From NCBI GenBank assembly GCA_963763485.1, contig CAVXOW010000004.1:62001-126000 (forward strand): a stretch of DNA of 64,000 nucleotides, given 5' to 3'. This DNA comes from CAWCKS01 sp963763485 (GTDB lineage: Bacteria > Pseudomonadota > Alphaproteobacteria > Rhizobiales > Xanthobacteraceae). The stretch's first letter is position 1. The number at the start of each line of letters is the position of its first letter. Made by a program: the position numbers and the translations under genes. Under the pieces are notes generated by a model. It did not search any database. It saw only the letters and a list, made by a program, of their open reading frames with translations, and was not told the origin of the DNA. Positions 1 to 9,903 of the stretch are shown here, one piece after another.

Positions 1-538
1 CTACGCCAAGGCCAATCCCGGCAAGATCAACTATGCGACGGCCGGCAATGGAAGCTTGCCGCATGTCGCCGGGGAATTGTTCAAGGCCATGACCGGCCTC
101 GACCTGGTGCGCGTAGGTTATCGTGGTGGAGGGCCGGCACTCATCGATTTGATGGGCGGACAGGTGCAGGTGATGTTCGAGCCCACGCTTTCGACGCTCG
201 CGTATATCAAGGCAGGCAAATTGCGTGCGCTTGCGGTGACCTCGGCAACGCGCTCGGCGGTGCTGCCGGACGTTCCAACGCTTGGCGAGGTTGTGCCCGG
301 CTACGAGGCAACCGCCTGGTACGGGCTTGGCGCACCCAAACAAACGCCTCCCGAAATCATTGAAAAGCTCAACGCGCAGGTTAACGCCGGTCTTGCCGAT
401 CCCAAGCTCAAACAGCGGCTTGCAGACCTGGGCGGCGATCCTATGCCAATGTCGCCCGCTGACTTTGGCAAGCTCATTTCCGATGAAACGATGAAGTGGG
501 CCAAGGTGATCAAATCGGCGGGCATCAAGCCCGAATAG
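1..538 (+). CDS. Tripartite tricarboxylate transporter (Bug/TctC) substrate-binding protein, 5' truncated
   Basis: This is the C-terminal part of a periplasmic solute receptor of the Bug family, which captures small carboxylates for a TctAB-type secondary transporter or acts as an orphan sensor. The frame is already open at base 2 (YAKANPGKINYATAGNGS), so the true start lies outside the window. Family features visible are the SLPHVAGELF segment that follows the ligand loop, GYRGGGPALIDLMGGQV, and the late PDVPTLGEV and GLGAPKQTP motifs. About 178 of the usual 320 or so residues are present. No TctA or TctB gene follows, as is usual for orphan Bug receptors. The ligand cannot be inferred. Confidence 0.93.
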   Translation, partial: YAKANPGKINYATAGNGSLPHVAGELFKAMTGLDLVRVGYRGGGPALIDLMGGQVQVMFEPTLSTLAYIKAGKLRALAVTSATRSAVLPDVPTLGEVVPGYEATAWYGLGAPKQTPPEIIEKLNAQVNAGLADPKLKQRLADLGGDPMPMSPADFGKLISDETMKWAKVIKSAGIKPE

Positions 539-577
539 GATCTCGCACTCGCAAGCCATCGCGGGCGCGAGCCCGGA

Positions 578-760
578 TCAATCCGCCGTGTGTGCGAAAT
601 GCCGCTGCAACATTGCGTCGATCGCCAGATCGACAAACGCCCCCGCTCGCAAGTTGCGTCCAGCGACGACGAGCTGAATGACTGGTGCCATGGCCACAGG
701 GCCTTCGCCACCGGCCATCATTGGAGCACGTCGTTGGAGCACCTCCGAAATGGTTCTATT
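578..760 (-). pseudogene. Possible remnant of a LysR-type regulator C-terminus
   Basis: On the minus strand a short open frame ends in VIQLVVAGRNLRAGAFVDLA plus about 16 more residues. The pattern of a beta strand, then RxL, then AFVDxxI, resembles the last helix and strand of LysR-type effector-binding domains. An in-frame stop lies just upstream (about 761-763), and no DNA-binding domain is present. LysR genes often sit next to Bug receptors, which fits a degraded neighbour of the gene at the left edge. The rest of the interval between 539 and 887 shows nothing else I can support. The match is by eye only. Confidence 0.3.
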
Positions 761-887
761 CTACGAGTTGTCGTGCGAGAGGGCTTGCCACTTGAGGCAC
801 GAATTCTCGAGGCAATGAGACGACGGGAACTGTCGAACGAGGGACGGACTTAACGATGACATCCTATTCGCTGCCGCCGAGGTCGCC

Positions 888-1424
888 TTGCCATCTCTGA
901 CGACGAAACAGCTGCATTACGGCACCACTGCAAAAATCCTGCACTGGCTGATCGTCGTACTTCTTCTGGTGCAATACGCGATCGGCTGGCTGATGCCAGA
1001 CATTCACGGCACCATGTTGCCGGGAAGCGCCATGGTCGCCCATATCTCCATCGGCATCACCATCCTTGGCCTGATCGTCGTGCGCCTGCTCTGGCGAGTG
1101 ACTCATCCGGTCGCTCCCGAAAGCTCGCTGGCTGGCTGGCAGCGCATCTCGTCTGAACTGGTGCACTGGCTGCTCTATGTCGCCGTCCTCGCAACGACGC
1201 TGACCGGCTGGATCTTTGCGTCTTATCGCGGGTGGCCGATCAAGTACTTCTTCTATGCGCCGCTTCCGATGCTTGCCGCGAAAAGTGAGGCCGGGGTGCA
1301 AATGTTCGACGGCTGGCATCAGGCGATGGAATGGACACTGCTCGTGCTCATAGCAATCCACTTCGGTGCGGCCATGATGCACGTCTTCGTTTACCGGAAC
1401 CAGGTCATGCAAAGGATGCTGTGA
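888..1424 (+). CDS. Cytochrome b561 family protein
   Basis: A four-helix diheme membrane cytochrome b of the CybB/b561 type, which passes electrons between the quinone pool and periplasmic or membrane partners. Four hydrophobic segments are visible at about residues 16-36, 50-68, 93-112 and 146-165. Candidate heme-ligand histidines lie in ILHW, VAHIS, LVHW and AIHFG, one or two per helix as in the family. The length of 178 aa is typical. The start is a TTG at 888 with a CGAGG element a few bases before it. The frame stays open upstream, so the N-terminus is not certain. It has no obvious operon partner. Confidence 0.85.
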   Translation: MPSLTTKQLHYGTTAKILHWLIVVLLLVQYAIGWLMPDIHGTMLPGSAMVAHISIGITILGLIVVRLLWRVTHPVAPESSLAGWQRISSELVHWLLYVAVLATTLTGWIFASYRGWPIKYFFYAPLPMLAAKSEAGVQMFDGWHQAMEWTLLVLIAIHFGAAMMHVFVYRNQVMQRML

Positions 1425-1461
1425 CCGTGAACGGCCTCGTTGCCGCGACGCGGCGCTGCCG

Positions 1462-2995
1462 TCATTGCAGCACGTCCGAAATGGTCAGCGGCCGCTCGGG
1501 TTCGACGTCGGCGCGATTCCACCAGCCGCCGCCGAGCGCCTGGAACAGCGCGACCGTGTCGGCATAGCGCGCCGCCCGCGCCTGCACGAGGCTCAGCAAT
1601 GCCTGCTGATAGATTTGCTGGGCGTTGAACAGCGCGACGTAGTTGATATCGCCGAGCTCGAGACGGCGCCTGACAATGTCGAGGCTCTTGGCCGCCGCGC
1701 GCTCGGATGCCGCCGCCTTCTGCAGGGTGACTGCGTCGGCCTGAATCGCGCGCAAGGAATCGGCGACGTTCTGGAACGCCGTGATCACCGTGCTGCGATA
1801 CTGCGCCACCGCCTGGTCGTAAGTCGCCTTCGCCGCAAGCTCGCGATGCAGCAGCGTGCCGCCGTGGAAGATCGGTTGCGCGGCTGCGCCTGCGGCACTC
1901 CAGAACCCGGTACCCGATGCGAACAGCTGGTCGACGGCAATCGCGGTGCTACCCGCGGTCGCGGTCAACGTGATGTTCGGCAACCGGTTGGCGATGGCGA
2001 CGCCGATCTGCGCGCTCGCGGCCTGCAGGTTGGCTTGCGCCGCGCGGATGTCGGGTCGCTGCTCGACCAATTGCGACGGCAGGCTGACCGGCAAGTCGCG
2101 CGGCAGCCTCAAGTCCGAGAGCGTGAATTGCTGGGGCAGCAGCTGACTCGGAAAACCCCCGGTCAGCGCTGCGAGCAGGTTGCGCTGTTGCGCCAGCTGC
2201 TTGCGCAGCGGCGGCAGCGCCTGCTCGGCCTGCGCCAGTGCCGCTTCCTGCGCCACCACGTCGGCGTCGGCAACGGCACCAAGCCCGCGCTGCTTGCGCA
2301 GCAGGTCGAGAATGTCGCTCTCGATCTTGATGATGCTCTGCGTCGCCGCGATCTGTCCGCGCAGCGAGGCTTCCTGTACCGCGGCGCCGGCGAGATTCGA
2401 TGTCAGCGTCAGATAAGTCGCTTCCAGCGCGAAGCGTTGCGAGTCGGCCTGCGCCGCCAGCGCCTCGATCGAGCGGCGCGTGCCGCCGAACACGTCGGGC
2501 GAGTAAGAGATGTTGAGCTGCGTGGTGAAGAGGTTGAAGGCCGGCATGTCGGCGCCGACGTCGGACGGACTGCCGATCGCCGGCAGCTGCCTGATGCCGC
2601 CGACATTGGCGTCGACTGCCGGAAACAGCGCTCCCTGTTGCGCGTAAACATTCTCCCGCGCGACGCGAAGCGCCGCCTGCGCCGCCTGCAGATCGGCGTT
2701 GGCGGCGAGCGCCCGGTCGACCAGCGCGGTCAGCGCGCGCGAATGAAACAAAGTCCACCAGTGGCCCGGCAAATCGCGCGACGGCTCGAAGCGCTGGGCT
2801 GCGCCGGATTGCGTGTTGGCTGCTGCGGTCGTCCTGCCGAGCGGCTCCGGCGTGTAGCCGGTCACATCGGGTGGCGCGGGTGTCACGAAGTCCGGCCCGA
2901 CCGCGCAGCCGGTAAGCATGAGCGCAAAGCGCAATCCCGGTCGCGGCTTTGCGCAAACCGTGTCGCGCGCTGCGCCTTGAGCTTCCCGCGATCAT
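1462..2995 (-). CDS. RND efflux outer-membrane lipoprotein (NodT/CzcC-like), frameshifted near the N-terminus as sequenced
   Basis: The outer-membrane channel of a three-part efflux pump: a TolC-like lipoprotein with two OEP repeats. The mature part starts at the lipobox LTGC followed by AVGPDF, and it contains PGHWWTLF, LVDRALAANADLQAA and QLVEQRPDIRAAQANLQAA, all hallmarks of the NodT/OprM family. The frame as sequenced begins only eight residues before the lipobox Cys. Removing one T from the TTT at 2926-2928 joins it to an upstream frame starting MIAGSSRRSARHG at 2995. That gives a full lipoprotein signal (TGIALALMLTGC) beginning 23 bp after the pump gene. I infer an insertion error. It is the last gene of the efflux operon. 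Confidence 0.88.
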
Positions 2996-3018
2996 GCCCG
3001 CCCCCGCATCATCGGTAC

Positions 3019-6000
3019 TCAACCTTCACTGACGGCTGCGGGGGCCGCAACGGCGGCGCGGCGCTCGGCGCGGCGTTCGATCGCGAAGTACAGCGTCGGG
3101 ATGATGAACAACGTCAGCAATGTTGCCGGGATCAGCCCACCCGCGACAACGGTCGCGAGGCTGCGCTGCACGTCGCTGCCGACGCCGGTGGCGAGCGCCG
3201 CCGGCAACATGCCGGCGGTCGCGACCGCTGCCGTCATCAGCACCGGGCGAAGACGCTCGCCCGCGCCTGCGAGCACCGCATCGGCCAGCGGCAGCCCCTG
3301 CTCGCGAACGCGGTTCAGGTTCGCCACCATGATCACGCCGTTCATGACGGCGACCCCGAACAGCGCAATGAAACCCGACACCGGAAGCGACGTTCAGCGT
3401 GGTGCCGGTGAGATGCAGCGCCAGCAGTCCGCCAAGCGTCGCCAGCGGCACCACGCCGATCACCAGCAGCACCTGCCGCAACACGCCGAATTCGGCATAG
3501 AGCAGCACCATCATCGCACCGAGCACCATGCCGAGGATCAGCCGGAAATGGGCTTCCGCGCGCTGCTCGCCCTCGAACTGCCCGCCCCACGCGATGCGAT
3601 ATTTTTCCTTGTCGAACGACACCTGCTGAGCGATGGCGCGGTCCAAATCCTTGACCAGCGCGACCGGATCGCGGTCGTTGTAGTTGAACTTGACGAGCAA
3701 ATAGCGCTGGTCCATCTCGCGATTGATCATGCTCTCGCCGGTCTGGAACGCGATGTCGGCGACCTCTGACAGCGGGATCAGCGCGCCGTCGCTGGAGGTC
3801 AGCACAAGGCTCCGGATCGCCTCGGGACTGCTTCTTGCATCCGGCGCGAAGCGGACTGCAACGTCGTAGTGGCGTTCGCCGATGAACACCTGGCTTACCG
3901 CGGCACCGCCGATCCCGGTCGAAATCAGGTTGGCGACGTCGCCGACATTGATACCGAAGCGCGCCGCAGCCTCGCGATTCGACCCGGATCGAAATCTGCG
4001 GCAGCGGCGTGTACTGGTCGATCGCGGCATCGCTGACGCCGGGCGTGCGGTTCAGCACGCCGATGATGTCCCTGCCGATCCGCCTGAGTTCGCCGAAGTC
4101 GTCGCCGAATACTTTCACCGCGAGCGAGGCGTGCGGATCGAACACCTTGTCGAGCACGCTGTCGATGATCGGCTGGCTGAACGCGATCTCGAAGCCCGGC
4201 TCCCGGTCAAGCCGCGCCTTGATGCGGCGGATCGAGCTGCTGCTTGGTCTCGCCCGCGGGCCAGGTCTTGTAGTCGTGCAACCCGATCGCCGCCTCCATG
4301 TGCGACGGCGTCCACGGATCAGTGCCGTCGTCGTTGCGGCCGATGTGGCTGACAATCGACGACACCTCGGGAAACCCGTTCACGATGTGCCTCAAGTCGG
4401 CAACCATGTCGGTTGCCTTGCGCAGCGAGATTCCCGGCGGCAGCTCGGCGTGCAGCCAGAGCGCACCCTCGTCGAGTTCGGGCAGGAATTCGCGCCACAC
4501 CGTCGCGCCAAGGATCACGATCGCAATCGCCGCGGCAGCGCTCAGCGCGTAGACGATCCGCGGACGGCGCAGCGAACCTTGCAACGCGAACTGGTAGCGC
4601 CGCTCGAGCTGATGCAGCAGAACGTTGTGAAGCAGCCGCCGCGGCCGGCGATAGGCCAGATAAGCGAGGCCAGGCGCGACCAGCAGGGCGAACGCCAGCG
4701 CGCCGAACTGTGCGTAGCCGACCGCGTAAGCCAGCGGATAGAACAGTTTTGCCTCGATCCGCTGCAAGGCAAACAGCGGCAGGTAGGTCGTGATGATGAC
4801 GGCGGTGGCAAAGAAGATCGGCCGTGCGACCTGCCGCGCCGCATCGCGCACGTCGGCTTCAGCGAGCGGCTGGTCCGGCCTCGCCTCGCGGCGCCGCAGG
4901 ATCGCCTCGACCATCACGATCGAGCCGTCGACGATAATGCCGAAATCGATCGCACCGAGCGACAGCAGGTTCGCCGAGATGCCGGTGTGACGCATCAGGA
5001 TGAACGCGACGATCATTGCGAACGGTATGGTGCATCCGACGATGACGGCGCTGCGCGGGCTGCCGAGGAACAGGATCAGGATCACCAGCACCAGCGAGAT
5101 GCCGCCAAGGACTGTGGTCGCGACCTTGTCAACGGTGGCATCGACCAGCTCCGAGCGGTCGAGATAGGGCACGATCCGGACGTCGTCGGCCTTCAGCCGC
5201 GCGTTGAGCTCGTCGATCTTGGCGTGCACGCCCTTGAGCACGCGCGACGGATTTTCGCCGCGCAGCAGCAGCACCGTACCTTCGACGGCATCATTGATGT
5301 CGTCCTTGCCGACAATGCCGTGGCGTTCCTGGTTGGCAAACTTCAGCTTGCCGAGATCGCGCACGAAAATCGGCGTGCCGCTGTGCTGAGTGACGACGAT
5401 GTTGCCGAGATCGTCCAGGGTCTGAACCAGGCCAATGCCGCGGATGACGTACCCGAGCTCCCCGCGGTTGAGTACGCTGCCGCCGGCGCTCGCGCTGTTG
5501 GCCGTGATCGCGTCGGTCACGTTCTTCAGCGACAGGTTGAAGCGGACCAGCTGCTGCGGATCGAGTTCGAGCTGGAACTGGGTGGTGACGCCGCCGAAGT
5601 TGGAGACGTCGGCGACCCCCGGCACCTGCTTGATGGCGGGGATCACGGTCCACTGCTCGATCTCGGACAATTCGCGCAGGTTCTTGGTGTCGGATTGCAG
5701 GATGTAATAGAGGATCTGCCCGGTCGGGGACGACAGCGGATCGAGGCCGGGCGAAAGCCCCGGCGGCAAGGTCACGCCCTGGATCCGCTCCATGATGCGT
5801 TGCCGCGACCAGTAGTCCTCGATGCCGTCGCGAAACACCAGCGTGATCAGCGACAGCCCAAAGGTGCTGCGCGAGCGCATCATCGCAAGCCCGGGCGTGC
5901 CGTTGAGCTCGCGTTCGAGCGGAATGGTGACCTGCTGCTCGACCTCCTCGGCGGCGAGGCCCGGCGCCTCGGTCACGACCTGCGAGGCGGTGTCGGCGAC

Positions 6001-6123
6001 ATCGGGATAGGCTTCGACAGGCAGCTGGGTCCAGCACCAGGCGCCGTAGATCGCGGCGACGATGCAGATCATCGCCACGACGAGGCGCTTCTCGAGCGCG
6101 AGCGTGACGAGGCGGTCAATCAC
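3019..6123 (-). CDS. Heavy-metal RND efflux pump, CzcA/CusA family (three frameshifts as sequenced)
   Basis: The inner-membrane proton/metal antiporter of a heavy-metal (HME) RND system, normally about 1,030 aa. The first 638 residues are intact and include LGAIDFGIIVDGSIVMVE in the fourth membrane helix. The acidic residues D393, D399 and E406 match the CzcA-type proton/metal relay (DFGxxxDGxxxxxE) better than the CusA copper type, so zinc, cobalt or cadmium is the likelier substrate. The remainder lies in other frames. Removing one base near 4233, 3980 and 3371 rebuilds a continuous protein through QISIRVNREAAARFG and GVGFIALFGVAVMNGV to the final helices. It overlaps the adaptor gene upstream by 8 bp. 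Confidence 0.9.
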
Positions 6124-7345
6124 CGAGCAGCACTCCGCCCTTGACCACGATGCGATCGCCGGCCTTCAGACCGCTCGCTATGAACGCCTGCTCGCCCTGC
6201 TGGAACGCGATGTCGACCGTGCGGGGTTCGAACTGCCACGGCGCGGTCTCGACATAGACTTGTGTCGCGTCGTCCTTCAGGACCAGCGCGCTGGTCGGCG
6301 CCATCGCAAGCGTCCGCGTTTCGGCATGGAACGTTGCGGTCGCGAACATCCCGGGCCGCAGCCGGCCGTCCGGGTTGTCGAAGGCGATGCGGACCTTGGT
6401 GCGGCGCGTGTCGGCGTCGAGCACGTCGCTGACGAACAGCACGGTGCCGTGCTTGACCTCGTCCGGATAGGCAACAAGCCGAACGTCGACTGCCTGCCCT
6501 TTCGCGATCAAGGCGATATCCTTCTCGGGAACGCTGGCGGTGACCCAGACGCTCGAGAGATCAGCGACCGTCAAGAGCGCCTGCGTCGAGTCGTTCCAGT
6601 ACTGGCCGGGCGCGACGCCGAGGTCGGTCACGCTGCCGTCCATCGGCGCGACCACCGTTACCGTGCGCGACTTGTTGGGCGCGTCGGGATCGATGCCGAT
6701 CTGCTTCAGATGCGCGGTGGCGCGCTGCTCCTCGGCCTCGGCGGTCACGTAGTCGGTCTCGGCCTGCTGGGTGTCTTTTTCCGCCGCACCGCCGATCTTC
6801 GACAGGCCGCGCTGGCGATCGCGGTTCTTCTGCGCCAGCGCCAGCAGCGCCCTGGCGCGGTCGTAGTCCGAGTACGCTGCGGCGAGATCGGGCGAGTCGA
6901 TCACGAACAGCGGCTGGCCGGCCTTGACCTGTTCGCCAAGCGTGACCTTGAGCTGCGTCACGCGGCCGGCGAGCGGCGGCGCCACCTTGATCAAGTGGGC
7001 CGGATTGACTTCGACGACCGCGGGCAGCGCGAGCTCGCGCGGAACCTCGCGCGCAATCACCGCCGCGACGGTGAGCTTGCCGCGCAGGGGCGATCCCTCG
7101 GGCACCGCGACGGCCTCACCCGAGCGAACGAACGACGCCACTTTCGCCGGCGCCTCGGGATGTCCGGCGGGGCCGCCGATAAAACGGTAGAGCGCGAACG
7201 CCGCAAGCAGCACCACGACGAGCGAGACAATGCCCTTCGCGCGTGAGGATCGTGTGCCCGCGCGATCGCGGGCGGTCTGCTCCGCCACGCCCGGAAACGA
7301 CAAATCGTCGGAGCCAGCGGTCTTGGAATGGGAATCGACGAGCAT
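6116..7345 (-). CDS. Efflux RND periplasmic adaptor (membrane fusion protein, CzcB/CusB-like)
   Basis: The periplasmic adaptor that links the RND pump to its outer-membrane channel. It has a membrane anchor at about residues 38-57 (IVSLVVVLLAAFALYRFI) and a barrel-sandwich hybrid split around a hairpin. The first lipoyl-like half is near PPLAGRVTQLKVTLGEQV, and the second is near VVAPMDGSVTDLGVAPGQYW. These are followed by a beta-barrel (VTASVPEKDIALI) and a membrane-proximal domain (GMFATATFH). The length of 409 aa is normal. It is the first gene of the minus-strand order adaptor, pump, channel, and its stop overlaps the pump start. No Met-rich or His-rich N-terminal metal domain is visible, so metal specificity is open. 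Confidence 0.93.
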   Translation of the reverse strand: MLVDSHSKTAGSDDLSFPGVAEQTARDRAGTRSSRAKGIVSLVVVLLAAFALYRFIGGPAGHPEAPAKVASFVRSGEAVAVPEGSPLRGKLTVAAVIAREVPRELALPAVVEVNPAHLIKVAPPLAGRVTQLKVTLGEQVKAGQPLFVIDSPDLAAAYSDYDRARALLALAQKNRDRQRGLSKIGGAAEKDTQQAETDYVTAEAEEQRATAHLKQIGIDPDAPNKSRTVTVVAPMDGSVTDLGVAPGQYWNDSTQALLTVADLSSVWVTASVPEKDIALIAKGQAVDVRLVAYPDEVKHGTVLFVSDVLDADTRRTKVRIAFDNPDGRLRPGMFATATFHAETRTLAMAPTSALVLKDDATQVYVETAPWQFEPRTVDIAFQQGEQAFIASGLKAGDRIVVKGGVLLGD

Positions 7346-7466
7346 GTGGCGTCTCGTCCGAATGGAGTTGGGAAGGCACGCACAAACGAGATCGTTCGAC
7401 GCGAAGCCGGCTCGGCAGTTTTGGGAGGCGCCTTAAGGCTGCGAACGCCGCAAGGCGCGGCCCGCC

Positions 7467-7826
7467 TCAGACGGCGGGTGGTGCGCGGGCCTGGAATGAC
7501 GCCTGCAGCGTGATCGCTGCGGCGATCTCGGTGCACGGCCGCAGCGTGACGAAGTCGATCGCGACCGGCAGCGGCAGCTGCGGTGCAACCGACGGCGCCG
7601 AAATCGCGCTCAGCTGGATCAGCGCGCAGGTCGGACAATTAGGGTCGCCGAGCCGGTTATGGCAGGGGTCGTGCGGCGCCGTGTCGCTCAACTGCGCCGT
7701 CAGCACGGCGGAGGCGAGCCCCGCCGACGGCGCTTGCACATGGCCGAACGTCAGCACGAGCTGGAGCGCCAGCGCGATCAGCGCAAGGCCTGCACCAAAC
7801 TGCCTGCTTGTTCGAAACCAGCACAT
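7467..7826 (-). CDS. Small membrane/periplasmic protein, DUF2946-like
   Basis: A 119-aa protein with an N-terminal signal or anchor segment (GAGLALIALALQLVLTFGHV) and a periplasmic part. That part holds a HDPCHNRLGDPNCPTC cluster, with one His and one Cys followed by His and a CPTC pair. DUF2946-like proteins of this layout are often found beside metal efflux genes, and the Cys/His cluster suggests metal binding. It lies about 120 bp upstream of the CzcB-like adaptor on the same strand and may be the first gene of that operon. The ATG at 7826 is preferred to the TTG one codon earlier. The function is inferred from context. Confidence 0.7.
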   Translation of the reverse strand: MCWFRTSRQFGAGLALIALALQLVLTFGHVQAPSAGLASAVLTAQLSDTAPHDPCHNRLGDPNCPTCALIQLSAISAPSVAPQLPLPVAIDFVTLRPCTEIAAAITLQASFQARAPPAV

Positions 7827-7942
7827 CAACCCGTATGAACTCGTTACGGCCCACGCCCGTTGCGAGCGGACGGCCTAACTTGGTCAGGCTTCGCGGGTCC
7901 CGTCAACGTCCGCAGAGCCGTTGCTCACCGCAACTCCCGGCG

Positions 7943-9691
7943 CTACTGCACCCCTTCCGAGGTGAAGACGGCGATCGAGACCGGCCGGCCGACCGAATAA
8001 TTGTAGCCGTCGACGCGGGTCTTCAGGATGTAGCGCAGGCCGATGGCCTCGGCGCGCTGCGCGAAGACGCGCTCGGCGCGGTAGTCGACCAGCGCGAAGC
8101 GGCAGCCGCCCTGCGCCAGGAAATCGGCGGCGCCGGACGGGTCGGTCGGCAGCGTCCTGGTGCCGAGCATGAAGATCAGGCTCGGCTCCTCATAGCCGAC
8201 GACGGCCGCGCGCGGCTGGGCGCACTCGACGCTGCGCAACGCCTTGCCGAGCTCGACGGCCGGAAACAGCGGCGTCAGTGACGGCAGGATGATGCCCAAC
8301 ACGGCGGCGTAGGTGAAGAAAGCGGCGGTGACCGCGTTGAGCACCGAGCGTTCGGCATTGCTGTCGTCGTAGAGCCACCACGCAAACAGCCCGAAGATCG
8401 CACCTGCTGCCGCAAACGGCCAGGCCGGGAACACCGGCTGGTGCGTCAGATAGATCGAGCCCACCACCGCGAGCACGCCGATTGCCGCTGGAGCTGTAAA
8501 CCACCACGACAGGCCGCGCACCAGCCACGGCCGACGCGACAACACCTTCAGCTCCAGCGCGCCGCAGACCAAAATCGCGATCGCCGGATAAAGCGGCAGC
8601 ACGTAGTGCGGCAGCTTGGTGATGACGAGTTCGAACACGATCCACGACGGCACCAGCCAGGCCAGCAGGAACTGCGCCGCAGGCTCGCGCCGCGCGCGCC
8701 AGATCGCCGGCACCGCGAGACCGGCGATGCCGGCGCCGGGCCAGAACGTCAGCCAGAACAGCACGAAATAGGTCCCGGGCGGCGCGCCGTGCGATTCCTG
8801 CGGCGAGGTCAGCTTGCTCAAGAGATCGCCGCCGAGTAAATCCTGAAAGAACTCGTCGCCGGCGCGCAGCATGATCAGAACGAACCACGGCAGCACGAGC
8901 ACCAGGAGCCACATCAGCCCCCAGACCGGACGCAAGCGCCACAGCCAGGAGACGGACCGATCGAGGATCGCGAGCATGACGATGGCGAGGCCCGCCACCA
9001 TCAGGATCAGCGGGCCTTTAAGCAGGATGCCGACCCCGAGCGCGGTCCAGAAGATTGCAGGCGTCGCCCATGACGGATGCGCGGGATCATCGCCGCGCTG
9101 CCAGGACACGTAGATGCGCCCCATCGCGCCCATCGCCGCCGTCGTCGCGCAGAGAAGCATCGCGTCGGTCTTGGCGAGATGCGCCTCGACCACAAGCAGG
9201 ATCGATGAGCACATCATCAGCGCCGCGAGCACGGCACCGCGCCGCGACACGAAGGCAAGCGCGGTCCAGTAGGTCAACAACACCGCGCCGATCGCCCCGA
9301 TCAGCGACGGCACGCGGTAGAGCCAGATGCGGAGCTGGGCGTTGGGCACGCCGAGCTTGGACGCGCCCTCGACCACGGCGGCCTGCATCCAGTAGATGCC
9401 GACCGGCTTCTTGTAGCGGACCATGTCCTGGAAGCGGATGTCGACGAAATCGCCGGTCTCGACCATTTGCCGTGTCGCCTGCGCGAAGCGCGCCTCGTCG
9501 CGATCGACGGCCGGAATCGTGAAGAAGCCCGGCAGGTAAAACAGCAGACCGCACAGGATCAGAAAGGCCGTGGCGCGAGCGTGGCTGGTCGAGACGAAAT
9601 TGAGCGCACCCACGACGCCGCGGCCCGGATCCGCCCGCTTCGCGGGTTGCCGCCCCTCCCCAAACCGGCGCTGTCCGAGCGCGTCCACCAT
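7943..9691 (-). CDS. ArnT-like glycosyltransferase family 39 membrane protein
   Basis: A polytopic GT-C glycosyltransferase of the ArnT/PMT family, which moves sugars from undecaprenyl-phosphate donors to periplasmic acceptors such as lipid A. After a hydrophobic first helix (FLILCGLLFYLPGFF) comes the first-loop motif AVDRDEARFAQATRQMVETG, the acidic catalytic loop of the family. KKPVGIYWMQA follows, then about eleven further membrane segments and a soluble C-terminal domain (VVGYEEPSLIFMLGTRT). The length of 582 aa is normal. The start at 9691 gives an N-terminal extension of about 35 residues before the first helix, so a later start is possible. It is transcribed divergently from the Rieske oxygenase and stands alone. 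Confidence 0.87.
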   Translation of the reverse strand: MVDALGQRRFGEGRQPAKRADPGRGVVGALNFVSTSHARATAFLILCGLLFYLPGFFTIPAVDRDEARFAQATRQMVETGDFVDIRFQDMVRYKKPVGIYWMQAAVVEGASKLGVPNAQLRIWLYRVPSLIGAIGAVLLTYWTALAFVSRRGAVLAALMMCSSILLVVEAHLAKTDAMLLCATTAAMGAMGRIYVSWQRGDDPAHPSWATPAIFWTALGVGILLKGPLILMVAGLAIVMLAILDRSVSWLWRLRPVWGLMWLLVLVLPWFVLIMLRAGDEFFQDLLGGDLLSKLTSPQESHGAPPGTYFVLFWLTFWPGAGIAGLAVPAIWRARREPAAQFLLAWLVPSWIVFELVITKLPHYVLPLYPAIAILVCGALELKVLSRRPWLVRGLSWWFTAPAAIGVLAVVGSIYLTHQPVFPAWPFAAAGAIFGLFAWWLYDDSNAERSVLNAVTAAFFTYAAVLGIILPSLTPLFPAVELGKALRSVECAQPRAAVVGYEEPSLIFMLGTRTLPTDPSGAADFLAQGGCRFALVDYRAERVFAQRAEAIGLRYILKTRVDGYNYSVGRPVSIAVFTSEGVQ

Positions 9692-9903
9692 TGGCTTCGC
9701 ATACGCTGAAATGCCCGTTCGGACAACCGCTTAGGGCGCCGAACGCGCTCAACGCGTGAGCACCGTGACATTTTCGTTTGGTCGTGAGGTTACGAGAAGC
9801 GCCGGCCCTCGGATCGAGGTAAGCTGACCTCCGTCACACCAGCGCAACGGAGACGCCAAGCCACAGGCCCGGCAACAAGCCGGCCGATAAGCGGGAGGAT
9901 GAC

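Noticed and set aside
1465..3411. Plus-strand frame of 648 codons opposite the channel lipoprotein
   Set aside because: Same reason: an Arg-rich composition shadow crossing two real minus-strand genes and a gap.
4009..6144. Long plus-strand frame of 711 codons opposite the metal pump
   Set aside because: Its translation is Arg- and Asp-rich low complexity with no motifs. It is a GC-driven shadow of the pump gene on the minus strand.
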